The notes: a model not told the origin generated them from the letters alone. A stretch of 47,281 bases of DNA from CAIOSQ01 sp044359885 (GCA_044359885.1 JBIKLI010000001.1:1-47281), one strand, 5' to 3'. Numbered from the stretch's first letter, positions 1 through 8,094 are shown. A program made the numbers and translations.

Positions 1-229
1 AGGCGACCAGCAGCTTGTCGGCGATCGGGTCGAAGATTCGGCCGAGCTTGGATTGCTGCTTCCAGGCCCGGGCGAAGTACCCGTCGAGATAATCGGTGAC
101 CGCGGCAGCGGTGTAGAGCGCACAGGCCAGGTAGCGCCATCCATCTCCCTCGACATGGAAGATCAGCACCAGCAGCGGGATCGCCGCGATGCGCGCGAAA
201 GTCAGAAGCATGGGCAGCGAGCCGAACAT
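1..229 (-). CDS. pgsA: CDP-diacylglycerol-glycerol-3-phosphate 3-phosphatidyltransferase, N-terminal part
   Basis: Partial gene running off the left edge; only the first 76 codons are present. The translated start (MFGSLPMLLTFARIAAIPLL) is a typical PgsA N-terminus with a first membrane helix, followed by the CDP-alcohol phosphotransferase signature D-G-x2-A-R-x8-G-x3-D-x3-D (seen as DYLDGYFAR then GRIFDPIADK). The enzyme makes phosphatidylglycerol phosphate from CDP-diacylglycerol and glycerol-3-phosphate in the inner membrane. It lies 48 bp downstream of uvrC on the same strand, the common proteobacterial uvrC-pgsA order, so the two are probably co-transcribed. The start is the ATG at 229. 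The family call is secure; completeness cannot be judged. Confidence 0.93.
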   Translation of the reverse strand, partial: MFGSLPMLLTFARIAAIPLLVLIFHVEGDGWRYLACALYTAAAVTDYLDGYFARAWKQQSKLGRIFDPIADKLLVA

Positions 230-277
230 GGCGGGCGATCGAACCAGGAGTTGGGACGCGACGCAGGGGTTTCCAGT

Positions 278-2206
278 CTAGCCGCCGCCATGGAAGTGGT
301 CATAGATCTTTCGCGCCGTGGCCTTGTCGACCCCCGCGACGCTCTCGAGATCGGCGAGCCCGGCGCGTGCCACCGAACGCGCCGAGCCGAAATGCAGCAG
401 CAGCGCCCGCTTGCGCTTGGGCCCGATCCCCGGGACCTCGTCCAGCGCCGAACCCTGGATCAGCGCCGAGCGCCGCGCCCGGTGGGTTCCGATCGCGAAC
501 CGGTGCGCCTCGTCGCGCAGCCGCTGCAGGAAGAACAGCACCGGGTCTGCCGGCGGCAGCTGGAAAGGCGGGCGTTCGCGCAGGAAGAACCGCTCGCGGC
601 CCGCGTCGCGATCCGGCCCCTTGGCGACGCCGACCAGGGCGATGTCGTCGATCCCGAGCTCGGCGAGCGCCGCCGCGGCGGCATCGAGCTGGCCCGCGCC
701 GCCGTCGATCAGCACCAGATCCGGCCAGTTGCCGCCCGAGCGATCGGGATCCTCCTTGATCGCGCGCGCGAAACGACGGCCCAGCACCTCGCGCATCATG
801 CCGTAGTCGTCGCCGGGGGTGATCCCGTCGGGTGCCCCGGGGCCGCGCAGGCTGCGGATGTTGAACTTGCGGTAATCCGACTTCCGGAACCCCTCGGGGC
901 CGGCGACGATCATCGCCCCCACCGCCTCCCGGCCCATGATGTGACTGTTGTCGAAGACCTCGATCCGGCGCGGCGGCGCCGGCAGATCGAAGGCCTGCGC
1001 GACGCCCGACAGCAGCTCCTCCTGGCGAGCGTCGTCGATCTTGCGCCGCGCAAGCGCCTCGCGGGCGTTGGCGAGCGCGTGCTCGATCGCCTTGCGCTTC
1101 TCGCCGCGCTCGGGCACCGCCACCTCGACCCGGTGGCCGGCCCGGGCCGACAGCGCCTCGGCCATCAGGTCGCGTTCGGGTACGTCGGCGGACAGCAGCA
1201 CCAGCGGCGGGGGCGGTTTGTCGTCGTAGAACTGGCCAAGGAAGGCGCCCAGGATCTCGTCGGGCGCGACTCCCCTGTCATGGCGCGGAAAATAGGGCCG
1301 GTTGCCGCAATTGCGCCCGCCCCGGAAGAAGAACACCTGGATCGAGGCGACGCCGCCCTCGTGATGCAACGCGATCGCGTCCGCGTCGCCCACCGCCTCG
1401 AGATTGATGTCCTGGCGGCTCTGGATCTGCGTCAGCGCCCGGATGCGGTCGCGGTACAGCGCGGCGGTCTCGAAATCGAGCGCGGCGGCGGCGGCCTGCA
1501 TCGCCGCGGCGAACCCGGATTGCGCCTCGCGCGACCTGCCGGCGAGGAAGGCCCGCGCATCGGCGACCGCGCGCGCGTAGTCCCCCTCGCCGATCCGGCC
1601 GACGCAGGGCGCCGAGCAGCGCTTGATCTGGAAGAGCAGGCAGGGCCGCGTGCGATTGGCGAAGACCGCATCGGAGCAGGAGCGCAGCAGGAAGGCGCGC
1701 TGCAGCGCGGTCAGGGTCTGGTTGACCGCGCCGGCCGAGGCAAACGGCCCGAAATAGGCCCCCTTGCGCTCGCGCGCGCCCCGATGCTTGGCCAGCTGCG
1801 GATAGGGGTGATCCTCGAACAAGGCGATATGGGGGAAGGACTTGTCGTCGCGCAGCAGGACGTTGAAGCGCGGCATCAGGCGCTTGATGAGATTGCTCTC
1901 GAGCAGCAGCGCCTCGACCTCGGTGTGGGTGACGACGATCTCCAGCCGCCGGGTCTCGGCCACCATGCGCTGCAGACGCAGCGGCAGCCGCGCCCATTGC
2001 AGGTATTGCGCCACCCGCCGCTTCAGGCTGCGCGCCTTGCCGACGTAAAGCGCGTCGCCCTTGCCATCGAGCATGCGGTAGACGCCCGGCCCGGCCGTCA
2101 TGTCGGCCAGCGCCGCACGCAGCACCGACGCCCCGGCGCGGAAACTGGGCGGGGCGGCTTCTTCATCCAAAATATGAGGGTCGGGCTCGGACTCCATGGG
2201 CGTCAT
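278..2206 (-). CDS. uvrC: Excinuclease ABC subunit C
   Basis: 642 residues, normal UvrC length. It makes both incisions around a UvrB-bound lesion in nucleotide excision repair. Domains in order: GIY-YIG nuclease at about residues 38-120 (GVY at 41-43, YVGKA at 54-58), a cysteine-bearing region (RPCLLFQIKRCSAPCVGRI), a UVR motif that binds UvrB at about 205-245, the RNase-H-like second nuclease domain with its acidic residues (EVFDNSH and LIDGGAGQLDAA) and histidine (FAIGTHRARR), and tandem helix-hairpin-helix motifs at the C-terminus (EVPGIGPKRKRALLLHFG). The start at 2206 is followed by another in-frame ATG at 2197. The long AT-rich region upstream (2207-2510) probably holds its own promoter, separating it from folB. 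Confidence 0.97.
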   Translation of the reverse strand: MTPMESEPDPHILDEEAAPPSFRAGASVLRAALADMTAGPGVYRMLDGKGDALYVGKARSLKRRVAQYLQWARLPLRLQRMVAETRRLEIVVTHTEVEALLLESNLIKRLMPRFNVLLRDDKSFPHIALFEDHPYPQLAKHRGARERKGAYFGPFASAGAVNQTLTALQRAFLLRSCSDAVFANRTRPCLLFQIKRCSAPCVGRIGEGDYARAVADARAFLAGRSREAQSGFAAAMQAAAAALDFETAALYRDRIRALTQIQSRQDINLEAVGDADAIALHHEGGVASIQVFFFRGGRNCGNRPYFPRHDRGVAPDEILGAFLGQFYDDKPPPPLVLLSADVPERDLMAEALSARAGHRVEVAVPERGEKRKAIEHALANAREALARRKIDDARQEELLSGVAQAFDLPAPPRRIEVFDNSHIMGREAVGAMIVAGPEGFRKSDYRKFNIRSLRGPGAPDGITPGDDYGMMREVLGRRFARAIKEDPDRSGGNWPDLVLIDGGAGQLDAAAAALAELGIDDIALVGVAKGPDRDAGRERFFLRERPPFQLPPADPVLFFLQRLRDEAHRFAIGTHRARRSALIQGSALDEVPGIGPKRKRALLLHFGSARSVARAGLADLESVAGVDKATARKIYDHFHGGG

Positions 2207-2254
2207 CGAAGGATCGCGAGGGTTTCGAATGGCTCCAATCGGGGGGCGTGCGTC

Positions 2255-2276
2255 TATCCACCGTTTCTGTGGATAA
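2255..2276. promoter_or_regulatory. Facing DnaA-box-like sites upstream of uvrC
   Basis: TATCCAC (2255-2261) and GTGGATA (2269-2275) form a perfect 7-bp inverted repeat with a 7-nt spacer. The right arm extends to TGTGGATAA (2268-2276), whose reverse complement TTATCCACA is the perfect consensus DnaA box; the left one is a weaker box. It lies about 50-70 bp upstream of the uvrC start. DnaA binding is inferred from sequence only. Confidence 0.45.
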
Positions 2277-2339
2277 GTCTGTTGGCATTTCGTCGTCCAC
2301 GGGACGGCACTTGCGATTCGACGGGGCTTTCAGCCGAGT

Positions 2340-2356
2340 TGCACAAAAAATGTGCA
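2340..2356. promoter_or_regulatory. Short dyad in the uvrC upstream region
   Basis: TGCACA-N5-TGTGCA: a perfect 6-bp inverted repeat around an A5 centre, in the most AT-rich part of the window. It resembles a binding site for a dimeric regulator more than a terminator, because the arms are short. No regulator can be named. Confidence 0.3.
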
Positions 2357-2510
2357 TCTTCGCAAGTCATTGAAAACAAAGGGAACTGAAGAAAAGCGCC
2401 GTAAAATCGCTGTCAAGAATAACATTTCCCCGCAAAACCTTCGGGTTATGCCGAGGCGACCGAAACGGATGTGGGCAGATTGCGCCGGTCCGGCCATCAC
2501 GGCGCGGTTT

Positions 2511-2918
2511 TCAGCGCGTCCGCTCGATCTCGACACCGACCGATGCCGCGTCGGGATAGACGTCGAGTTTCTCGACCCGGATCCGCGCACGCAGGATCCG
2601 CGGATCGGCCAGCGCGACGGTCGCGATGCGCTCGGCCAGCGTCTCGATCAACTGGACATGCTCGCCGGCCACCAGCCCCCGCACCGCCCCGGCGATCCGG
2701 TCGTAGCAGACCACGGCATCATGCTGGTCGGGGACGGGGGAAGCGGGTTCTTCGACCGCGAGGTCGAGATTGATCCTGACGCGCTGCGTCCGGCCCTGCT
2801 CGTGCGGCCAGACCCCGACCGAAGCGGCAAGGACGAGGTCGCGCAGGAAAACATGGCGCACCCGCCGCTCGGCGCTGGCGATGCCGGGCAGGGAGGGAAA
2901 ACTGGCGTGGCTCGTCAT
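2511..2918 (-). CDS. folB: Dihydroneopterin aldolase
   Basis: 135 residues, usual FolB length. It converts 7,8-dihydroneopterin to 6-hydroxymethyl-dihydropterin and glycolaldehyde in folate synthesis. Recognised by the family pattern: VFLRDLVLAASVGVWPHEQ at the N-terminus, a central CYDRIAGAVRGLV segment, the pterin-binding glutamate in LIETLAERIA, and the catalytic lysine in RVEKLD followed by ASVGVEIER. It is 16 bp downstream of the FolM-like reductase on the same strand, so the two form a small pterin/folate unit behind a glycosyltransferase gene. Confidence 0.92.
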   Translation of the reverse strand: MTSHASFPSLPGIASAERRVRHVFLRDLVLAASVGVWPHEQGRTQRVRINLDLAVEEPASPVPDQHDAVVCYDRIAGAVRGLVAGEHVQLIETLAERIATVALADPRILRARIRVEKLDVYPDAASVGVEIERTR

Positions 2919-2934
2919 CGCGCGACCTGAAACC

Positions 2935-3750
2935 TCACTCCTCGGGTTCCGCCCCCGGCGGGACCGGGGCCCAGTTCAGATGCTGACCGCCATCGAGCGC
3001 CAGCATCTGGCCGGTGAACGAGCGCGCGGTCAGCAGGAACCGCAGGGCAGCGGCGAATTCCTCCAACCCCGGACCACGGCCCAGCGGCACCTCCGACGCC
3101 TGGCGGGCGAATTGCTCGGATGTCTGCCGGACATTGGCGAGCGCGGGCCCCGGACCGATGCCGCAGACGCGGATGCGCGGCGCGAGCCCCAGCGCCAGCG
3201 TCTGCGTCAGCGTCCACAGACCGGCCTTGCTCAGCGTGTAGGACATGAAATGCGGGGTCAGGTTCCAGACCCGCTGGTCGAGCAGATTGACGATCAAGCC
3301 TTCCGCGCCGTCGGGCAATTGCCGCGCGAAGGCCTGGGCGAGGACGAAGGGCGCCCGCAGATTGGCCTCGACATGGCGGTCCCAGCTGTCGCGGGTCGCC
3401 GAAAGCGCGTCGTCGCGCTCGAACACCGAGGCGTTGTTGACGAGGACGCCGAGCGCGCCCAGCCGCGCCGTGGCCTCGGGCACCAGCCGCGCCACCTCGG
3501 CCTCCCGCGCAAGCTCCGCGCGCAGCACGCAGGCACGCCCGCCGCGCGCGACGATGGCGGCGGCCAGAGCCTCGGCCTCGTCGGCCGAGGCCTGACAGTG
3601 GATCGCCACCGCGAAGCCGTCCGCAGCCAGCGTCTCGACCAGCGCGCGTCCGATGCGCCGGGCGCCACCGGTGACGAGCGCCGCGCGGGGAATGGAAAGC
3701 GTCATGCGGCCGGCAAGATGGGCCGGCCGCGCGGCGCGATCAAGGATCAT
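2935..3750 (-). CDS. SDR family reductase, FolM/pteridine-reductase-like
   Basis: 271 residues from the ATG at 3750, which overlaps the stop of the upstream glycosyltransferase (ATGA); a second start at 3705 (MTLSIPRAALVTG) would remove 15 residues and gives a more usual N-terminus. Neither start has a good ribosome-binding site. It is a short-chain dehydrogenase with the nucleotide motif TGGARRIG; the arginine pair before IG is typical of FolM and PTR1 pteridine reductases rather than ordinary SDRs. It also has the NNAS motif, the active-site YTLSK (Y-x3-K), and a C-terminal GGQHL. Adjacency to folB supports reduction of dihydromonapterin or dihydrofolate-type substrates, but this is inferred from context and motif. 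Confidence 0.78.
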   Translation of the reverse strand: MILDRAARPAHLAGRMTLSIPRAALVTGGARRIGRALVETLAADGFAVAIHCQASADEAEALAAAIVARGGRACVLRAELAREAEVARLVPEATARLGALGVLVNNASVFERDDALSATRDSWDRHVEANLRAPFVLAQAFARQLPDGAEGLIVNLLDQRVWNLTPHFMSYTLSKAGLWTLTQTLALGLAPRIRVCGIGPGPALANVRQTSEQFARQASEVPLGRGPGLEEFAAALRFLLTARSFTGQMLALDGGQHLNWAPVPPGAEPEE

Positions 3751-4919
3751 CGGCGCCGGGCCAGCATCTCGGCGAAGAGGGCCTCCTGGCCGCGCGTCGT
3801 CGCGTCCCAGGAAAAGGCCTCGGCGTGGCGGCGGGTCGCCGCGCGGTCGGGCGGCGCCGCCGCCAGCGCCCGGATGCCGCGCAGGATGTCGGCGTCGTCG
3901 CGGGCGACGAGGACGCCGGCGGCCGGGCCGTCGACGATCTCGGGCGTGCCCCAGATGCGGGTCGCCACGACGGGCGTGCCGCAGGCCATCGCCTCGAGCA
4001 GCACGTTCGCCCAGCCCTCGCGGTCCGAGGCCAGGACCAGCATGTCGACGGCGTTGTAGAGCCGCGCCAGCGTCCCCTGCCCCAGCCGCCCGGTGAAAAC
4101 CACCCGGTCGGCGACGCCGGCCTCGGCGCTCAGCGCCGAGAGCGCGGCGCGCTCCGGCCCGTCGCCGACCACGAAGAGGGTCCAGCCCGGCAGCGACGCC
4201 AGGGCGCGGATCGCGAAATCATGTCCCTTGCGCGCGATCAGATGGCCGACCGAGGCGATCGCCGGACCGTCGACGGCGAATTCGCGACGCGCCGCATCGC
4301 GGTCCAGCGGCCGGAACAGCGCCAGATCGACACCGTTGCGCAGGACCCTGACGCGGTCCGCGGCGACGCCCAGTTCGACCAGCGGCGGCTTCAGCGCCGC
4401 GCAGACCGTGGCCAGTCCGTCGGCGCGCCGCGCCGCCCAGGCCATCCAGCGCCGCGGCCACGCGAAGCGCGGATAGAGATTGAGATCCGTGCCGCGGCCG
4501 GTCATGGCATACGGCACGCCCAGCCGCCGGGCGACCAGCGCCGCCGCGACGCCGTCGGGATAGAGGAAATGGGCGTCGATCAGATCGAAGGCCAGGCCGT
4601 CGCGCCGCCAGGCCGCGAGCGCCCGCCACGCCGCCGCCGCGAGCGCGAAGGGCTGGATCGCCATGCCGATGCGCGGCAGCGCCGGGTAGCGCGGATGGCG
4701 GATCTCGATCCCGTGGCGGACCTCGCGCCGGGCGACGCGCCCCCAGTCGGCCCAGGCGCCCCAGCGCGGGTCGCCTGACGGAAACCACGGCACGGGCGCC
4801 AGGACCTTCGCCGCCACGTTTCCGCCGGCGATCAGATGACGCAGCCGTGTCTCGACGAAGATGCCGTGATCGGGACGGACCGCGTTCGGATAGAGCGTCG
4901 AGAAGAGCAGGATGCGCAT
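3747..4919 (-). CDS. Glycosyltransferase family 4 protein
   Basis: 390 residues from the ATG at 4919, where the recognisable N-terminus MRILLFSTLYPNAVRPDHG begins; the reading frame continues further upstream, but that part is a shadow of the divergent gene. GT-B fold glycosyltransferase: N-terminal acceptor domain with DLIDAHFLYPDG, central VLRNGVDLALFRP, and the C-terminal nucleotide-sugar domain with GHLIARKGHD, VVGDGPER and the E-x7-E-like EGWANVLLEAMACGTPVV. It probably adds a sugar to an exopolysaccharide or lipopolysaccharide intermediate at the cytoplasmic face of the membrane. It is divergent from the GT2 gene (127 bp apart) and heads the minus-strand run with the reductase and folB. 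Donor and acceptor are unknown. Confidence 0.87.
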   Translation of the reverse strand: MRILLFSTLYPNAVRPDHGIFVETRLRHLIAGGNVAAKVLAPVPWFPSGDPRWGAWADWGRVARREVRHGIEIRHPRYPALPRIGMAIQPFALAAAAWRALAAWRRDGLAFDLIDAHFLYPDGVAAALVARRLGVPYAMTGRGTDLNLYPRFAWPRRWMAWAARRADGLATVCAALKPPLVELGVAADRVRVLRNGVDLALFRPLDRDAARREFAVDGPAIASVGHLIARKGHDFAIRALASLPGWTLFVVGDGPERAALSALSAEAGVADRVVFTGRLGQGTLARLYNAVDMLVLASDREGWANVLLEAMACGTPVVATRIWGTPEIVDGPAAGVLVARDDADILRGIRALAAAPPDRAATRRHAEAFSWDATTRGQEALFAEMLARRR

Positions 4920-5046
4920 GGTCCGCCGAACCGTCGTCGCCTGGCGACGAACATGCCCGCGGTGTCCGCCGCCGGTCGCGCGCACCTTCGGCTTAACGCC
5001 GCCGCGTCGCGCCGGCGCCGCGAGCGGCGGGCTAGGGTCATGCGCG

Positions 5047-5859
5047 ATGCTGCTCTCGGCCGTCATCCTGTGCTTCAACTCCGAGCGCCATATCGCCGCC
5101 GCCGTGCGCTCGCTGGCCGGGGAATGCGCCCGGCTCGGCGGGCCCTGCGAGATCTTCGTCGTCGACAACGGCTCGCGCGACGCCAGCCCCCGTCTGCTCG
5201 CCGCGCTGGAGGGGGAGTTCCCGGGGCTGCTGCACGTGATCCGCAACGCGACCAACGCCGGGACGACCGTGTCGCGCAATCTGGCCCTGCGCCGCGCCAC
5301 CGGCCGGGTGCTGCTGGTGATGGATTCCGACGTCGTCGTGCCGCCGGGATGCATCGCCGCATTGCTGCCACGCCTGGATTCGGATCCGCGCATCGGCCTG
5401 CTGGCGCCGCGGCTGGTCTATCCCGACGGCCGGCCCCAGCTCTCGGCCGACGTCTTTCCGACCCTGCCGCACAAGCTGCGCCGGCTTCTGGGACTGCGCG
5501 CCATCGAGCGCGGCCTGGCGGCGCCGGATGGCGCCGCGCGGCGCGTCGACTACGCCATCTCGGCCTTCTGGCTGATGCCCCGCGGCGTCGTCGAGAAGGT
5601 GGGCCTGCTCGACGAGCGGATCTTCTATTCGCCCGAGGACGTGGACTATTGCCTGCGCGTCTGGGCCGCAGGGTTCGAGGTGGTCCAGGACGGTTCGGTG
5701 GTCGCCATCCACGACGCACGCGAGATCTCGCGCGGCCTGCGCCGCCCAGGCTTCGCGCTCAGCCATGCAGGCGGGCTGGCCTATCTCTTCCTCAAGCATC
5801 GCTACGCGCTCGGACGCACGCGGCTCTATCGCCGCCTCGGCATGGCCGGCCGCACATGA
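5047..5859 (+). CDS. Glycosyltransferase family 2 protein
   Basis: 270 residues from the ATG at 5047 (MLLSAVILCFNSERHIAAAV). GT-A fold: the N-terminal nucleotide-binding strand SAVILCFNSE, VVDNGSRDASP, the metal-binding DxD-type motif in VMDSDVVVPPG, and the downstream ED motif (YSPEDVDYCLRVW), which usually holds the catalytic base. The end is short and basic, with no membrane helices, so it is a soluble or peripheral enzyme. Its stop overlaps the start of the next glycosyltransferase (ATGA), so the pair is translationally coupled. The frame is open upstream to 4912, but that part overlaps the divergent gene and has no family resemblance. Likely role: surface polysaccharide assembly, substrate unknown. 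Confidence 0.88.
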   Translation: MLLSAVILCFNSERHIAAAVRSLAGECARLGGPCEIFVVDNGSRDASPRLLAALEGEFPGLLHVIRNATNAGTTVSRNLALRRATGRVLLVMDSDVVVPPGCIAALLPRLDSDPRIGLLAPRLVYPDGRPQLSADVFPTLPHKLRRLLGLRAIERGLAAPDGAARRVDYAISAFWLMPRGVVEKVGLLDERIFYSPEDVDYCLRVWAAGFEVVQDGSVVAIHDAREISRGLRRPGFALSHAGGLAYLFLKHRYALGRTRLYRRLGMAGRT

Positions 5860-7079
5860 CCTCCCGGCCCTGGCGCGTCCTCCACATCCTCGACCACGGC
5901 CCGCCGCAGCGCGATGGCTACGTCACGCGCACGATGGGCATCGCGTCGGCGCAGCGCGGCTTCGGGTGGGACCCGATGCTGCTGACCGGACCGCGCCAGG
6001 GGCCCTGCGCGGCGGCGGTGGAGGATGTCGAGGGCTGGCAGATCCGGCGCTCGCCCGCGGCGACGGCGGCCCGAAGCCTGCCAGGCCTCGGCGAATGGGC
6101 AGAGATCCGCCGGGCGACGCGCCATCTCGCCGCGGTCGCGAAGGCGCTGGCCCCGGACATCCTGCACGCGCACTCCCCGTCCCTGAACGCGCTGCCGGCG
6201 CTGCGGGTGGGCCGCGCGCTGGGCATTCCCGTGGTCTACGAGGTCCGCGCCTTCTGGGAGGATGCCGCCGCGGACCAGGGCCGCGGCGCCGAGGGCTCGC
6301 TGCGCTGGCGGGCGATCCGCGCCCTCGACACCTGGCTCTTCCGCCGCGTCGGGGCGGTGGCGACGATCTGCGAGGGCCTGCGTCGCGACATCGTCGCCAG
6401 GGGGATCGAGCCTGGGCGGGTCGGCGTGATCCCCAACGGCGTCGATGCCGCGCGCTTCGCCTTGCTGCCGCCGGCCACCGCCGCCGCGCGGCGCGAACTG
6501 GGACTGCCCGAGGGACCGCTGGCGGGGTTCGTCGGTTCGCTCTACCGCTACGAAGGCATCGACCTGCTGGTCGACGCCGCCGCGCTGCTGCGCCGCCGAC
6601 GCCCCGAGATCGGGTTCGTCGTGGTCGGCGGCGGCATGGAGGAGGCGGCGCTTCGCGAACGCGCCGCGCGCGCCGGGCTTGGGGACGGTTTCCGCTTCGT
6701 CGGACGGGTCGCGCATCGCGAGGTCGAGCGCTACTACGCGGCGCTGGACGTGCTCGTCTATCCGCGCCGGGCGCTGCGGCTGACCCAGCTGGTGACGCCG
6801 CTCAAGCCGCTCGAGGCCATGGCGCAGGGCCGCATCGTGCTGGCATCCGATGTCGGCGGCCATCGCGAACTGATCGCCGACGGCCGTACCGGACATCTCT
6901 TCGCCCCGGACGATCCCGTCCGGCTCGCCGACGCGATCGAACGCGTCTTCGCATCGCGCGGCACCTGGGCGGCGATGCGCGACGCCGCGCGACGCCATGT
7001 CGAAACCGATCGCAGCTGGCCGGCGGTCGCCGCCGGTTATGGCGGCATCTACGCCACCGCCCGGGCCGCGGCCGGCTGA
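5856..7079 (+). CDS. Glycosyltransferase family 4, exosortase-A-associated type
   Basis: 407 residues. The N-terminus (VLHILDHGPPQRDGYVTRT), the segment VYEVRAFWEDAAADQG, the motif GFVGSLYRYEGIDLLVDAA and the C-terminal LTQLVTPLKPLEAMAQG match, from memory, the Daro_2409-type glycosyltransferases found with exosortase A/PEP-CTERM extracellular polysaccharide clusters (TIGR04063). It is a GT-B enzyme with IPNGVDAARF as the domain linker. Its start overlaps the stop of the GT2 gene (ATGA). No exosortase, PEP-CTERM protein or polysaccharide polymerase is in the window, so its pathway partners must lie elsewhere, or the family also works without exosortase. It ends 3 bp from the convergent nudC. 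Confidence 0.85.
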   Translation: MTSRPWRVLHILDHGPPQRDGYVTRTMGIASAQRGFGWDPMLLTGPRQGPCAAAVEDVEGWQIRRSPAATAARSLPGLGEWAEIRRATRHLAAVAKALAPDILHAHSPSLNALPALRVGRALGIPVVYEVRAFWEDAAADQGRGAEGSLRWRAIRALDTWLFRRVGAVATICEGLRRDIVARGIEPGRVGVIPNGVDAARFALLPPATAAARRELGLPEGPLAGFVGSLYRYEGIDLLVDAAALLRRRRPEIGFVVVGGGMEEAALRERAARAGLGDGFRFVGRVAHREVERYYAALDVLVYPRRALRLTQLVTPLKPLEAMAQGRIVLASDVGGHRELIADGRTGHLFAPDDPVRLADAIERVFASRGTWAAMRDAARRHVETDRSWPAVAAGYGGIYATARAAAG

Positions 7080-7082
7080 CGC

Positions 7083-8000
7083 TCAGACCTCGCCCGCGAG
7101 CCAATCCTCGATCAGTCGCCGGGCGATCGAGTCCGGCCGCGGCAGTCGGAACGTCCCGGGGTCGTGCTGGCGGCGCAGGAAGTCGCGGCTGAACCAGCCG
7201 GCGGTCTCGAGTTCCTCGGCGTCGACCGCCAGGTCGCGGCTGACGGCGCGGGCATGGAACCCCAGCATGATCGAGGCCGGAAAGGGCCAGGGCTGCGACG
7301 AATGATAGCGGATGTCGGTGACGCGGACTCCCGCCTCCTCCATGACCTCGCGCGCGACCGCCTCCTCCAGGCTTTCGCCGGGCTCGACGAACCCGGCCAG
7401 CGTCGAATGCATCCCCGCCGGCCAGATGCGCTGGCGGCCGAGCAGCGCATGGTCCTCGTGCACGACGAGCATGATCACCGCCGGGTCGGTGCGGGGGAAA
7501 TGCTCGGCGTTGCAGGCCGCATCGGTGCAGCGCCGGACATGCCCGGCGGCCTCGGGCCGCGTCGGCGCGCCGCACAGTCCGCAATGACGCGTGCGCCCAT
7601 GCCAGTGCAGGATGCCGCGCGCATAGGCCAGCAGCGCGCCGGCGTCGCGCGCGAGCAGCGGTCCGACGCTGCGCAGATCCACGAAGGCGGTCTCGCCGCC
7701 GAACACGTCCGGCAGCAGATGCTCCTCGTGATGCGACACGTCGAGGGCGAAGAAGCTCTCGCCGCCGCTGGCGCCGAGAAAGGCGACGAGCGGCACCGGC
7801 CCGCCGAGTTCGGCGATCGCCTGCGGCCCGAGGAAGACGGCGCGCGGCGAATCGCCGGCGACGATCAGGCTGCGGCCGCGCCAGACCGGCACGACCCGGG
7901 CCGCCTTGCCGGCGACATGGGCCTCGATGAAGGCCGCGTCGCGGCGGCGCTCCGAGTGTCGCGCCAGTTCCAGGCCGGCGTAGAAATTCGCGGTCCGCAT
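7083..8000 (-). CDS. nudC: NAD(+) diphosphatase (Nudix, NADH pyrophosphatase)
   Basis: 305 residues from the ATG at 8000 (MRTANFYAGLELARHSERR); the frame is open 36 bp further but a start there looks less likely. The protein hydrolyses NAD(H) to NMN(H) and AMP, and family members remove NAD caps from RNA. It has the N-terminal NudC domain, a zinc ribbon (HCGLCG and RRCTDAAC), the Nudix box GFVEPGESLEEAVAREVMEE, and downstream the diagnostic SQPWPFPAS that separates NudC from other Nudix hydrolases. It is convergent with the glycosyltransferase and divergent from the VTT protein, so it is a single-gene unit. Confidence 0.94.
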   Translation of the reverse strand: MRTANFYAGLELARHSERRRDAAFIEAHVAGKAARVVPVWRGRSLIVAGDSPRAVFLGPQAIAELGGPVPLVAFLGASGGESFFALDVSHHEEHLLPDVFGGETAFVDLRSVGPLLARDAGALLAYARGILHWHGRTRHCGLCGAPTRPEAAGHVRRCTDAACNAEHFPRTDPAVIMLVVHEDHALLGRQRIWPAGMHSTLAGFVEPGESLEEAVAREVMEEAGVRVTDIRYHSSQPWPFPASIMLGFHARAVSRDLAVDAEELETAGWFSRDFLRRQHDPGTFRLPRPDSIARRLIEDWLAGEV

Positions 8001-8094
8001 GGCCGGAGACTGCCCCGAGCAGGCGCGCCGAGGCAACCTGTCGCGCGCGGCACGGTTGCCGCACCGCGCCGCCGGCTGCTAGAGCGGCGTGCGC

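Larger units (their letters stand above)
2207..2510. other. AT-rich intergenic region upstream of uvrC
   Basis: Non-coding gap of 304 bp between folB and uvrC, both on the minus strand, so it is the upstream region of uvrC. The stretch 2335-2445 is visibly the most AT-rich in the window. On the minus strand it contains a TTGACA hexamer (2416-2411) that could be a -35 element, although the -10 match 17 bp further is poor; a short dyad at 2340-2356; and two facing DnaA-box-like sequences at 2255-2276. No credible small protein gene was found: the reading frames crossing it lack a ribosome-binding site and family resemblance. Confidence 0.6.

Noticed and set aside
53..2389. Plus-strand open frame of 778 codons
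   Set aside because: It is a shadow of uvrC and pgsA on the opposite strand: the sequence is rich in Arg, Ala, Gly, Gln and Asp with no domain pattern, and the opposite strand carries clear UvrC motifs.
2207..2510. Chromosomal origin of replication
   Set aside because: Only one good DnaA box and one weak one were found, with no box cluster, no 13-mer array and none of the usual origin neighbours (dnaA, dnaN, hemE, parAB); promoter regulation is simpler.
4920..5393. N-terminal extension of the minus-strand GT4 gene up to 5393
   Set aside because: The extension runs antisense to the GT2 gene, is Ser/Arg/Ala-rich without a domain, and the family N-terminus begins at the ATG at 4919.
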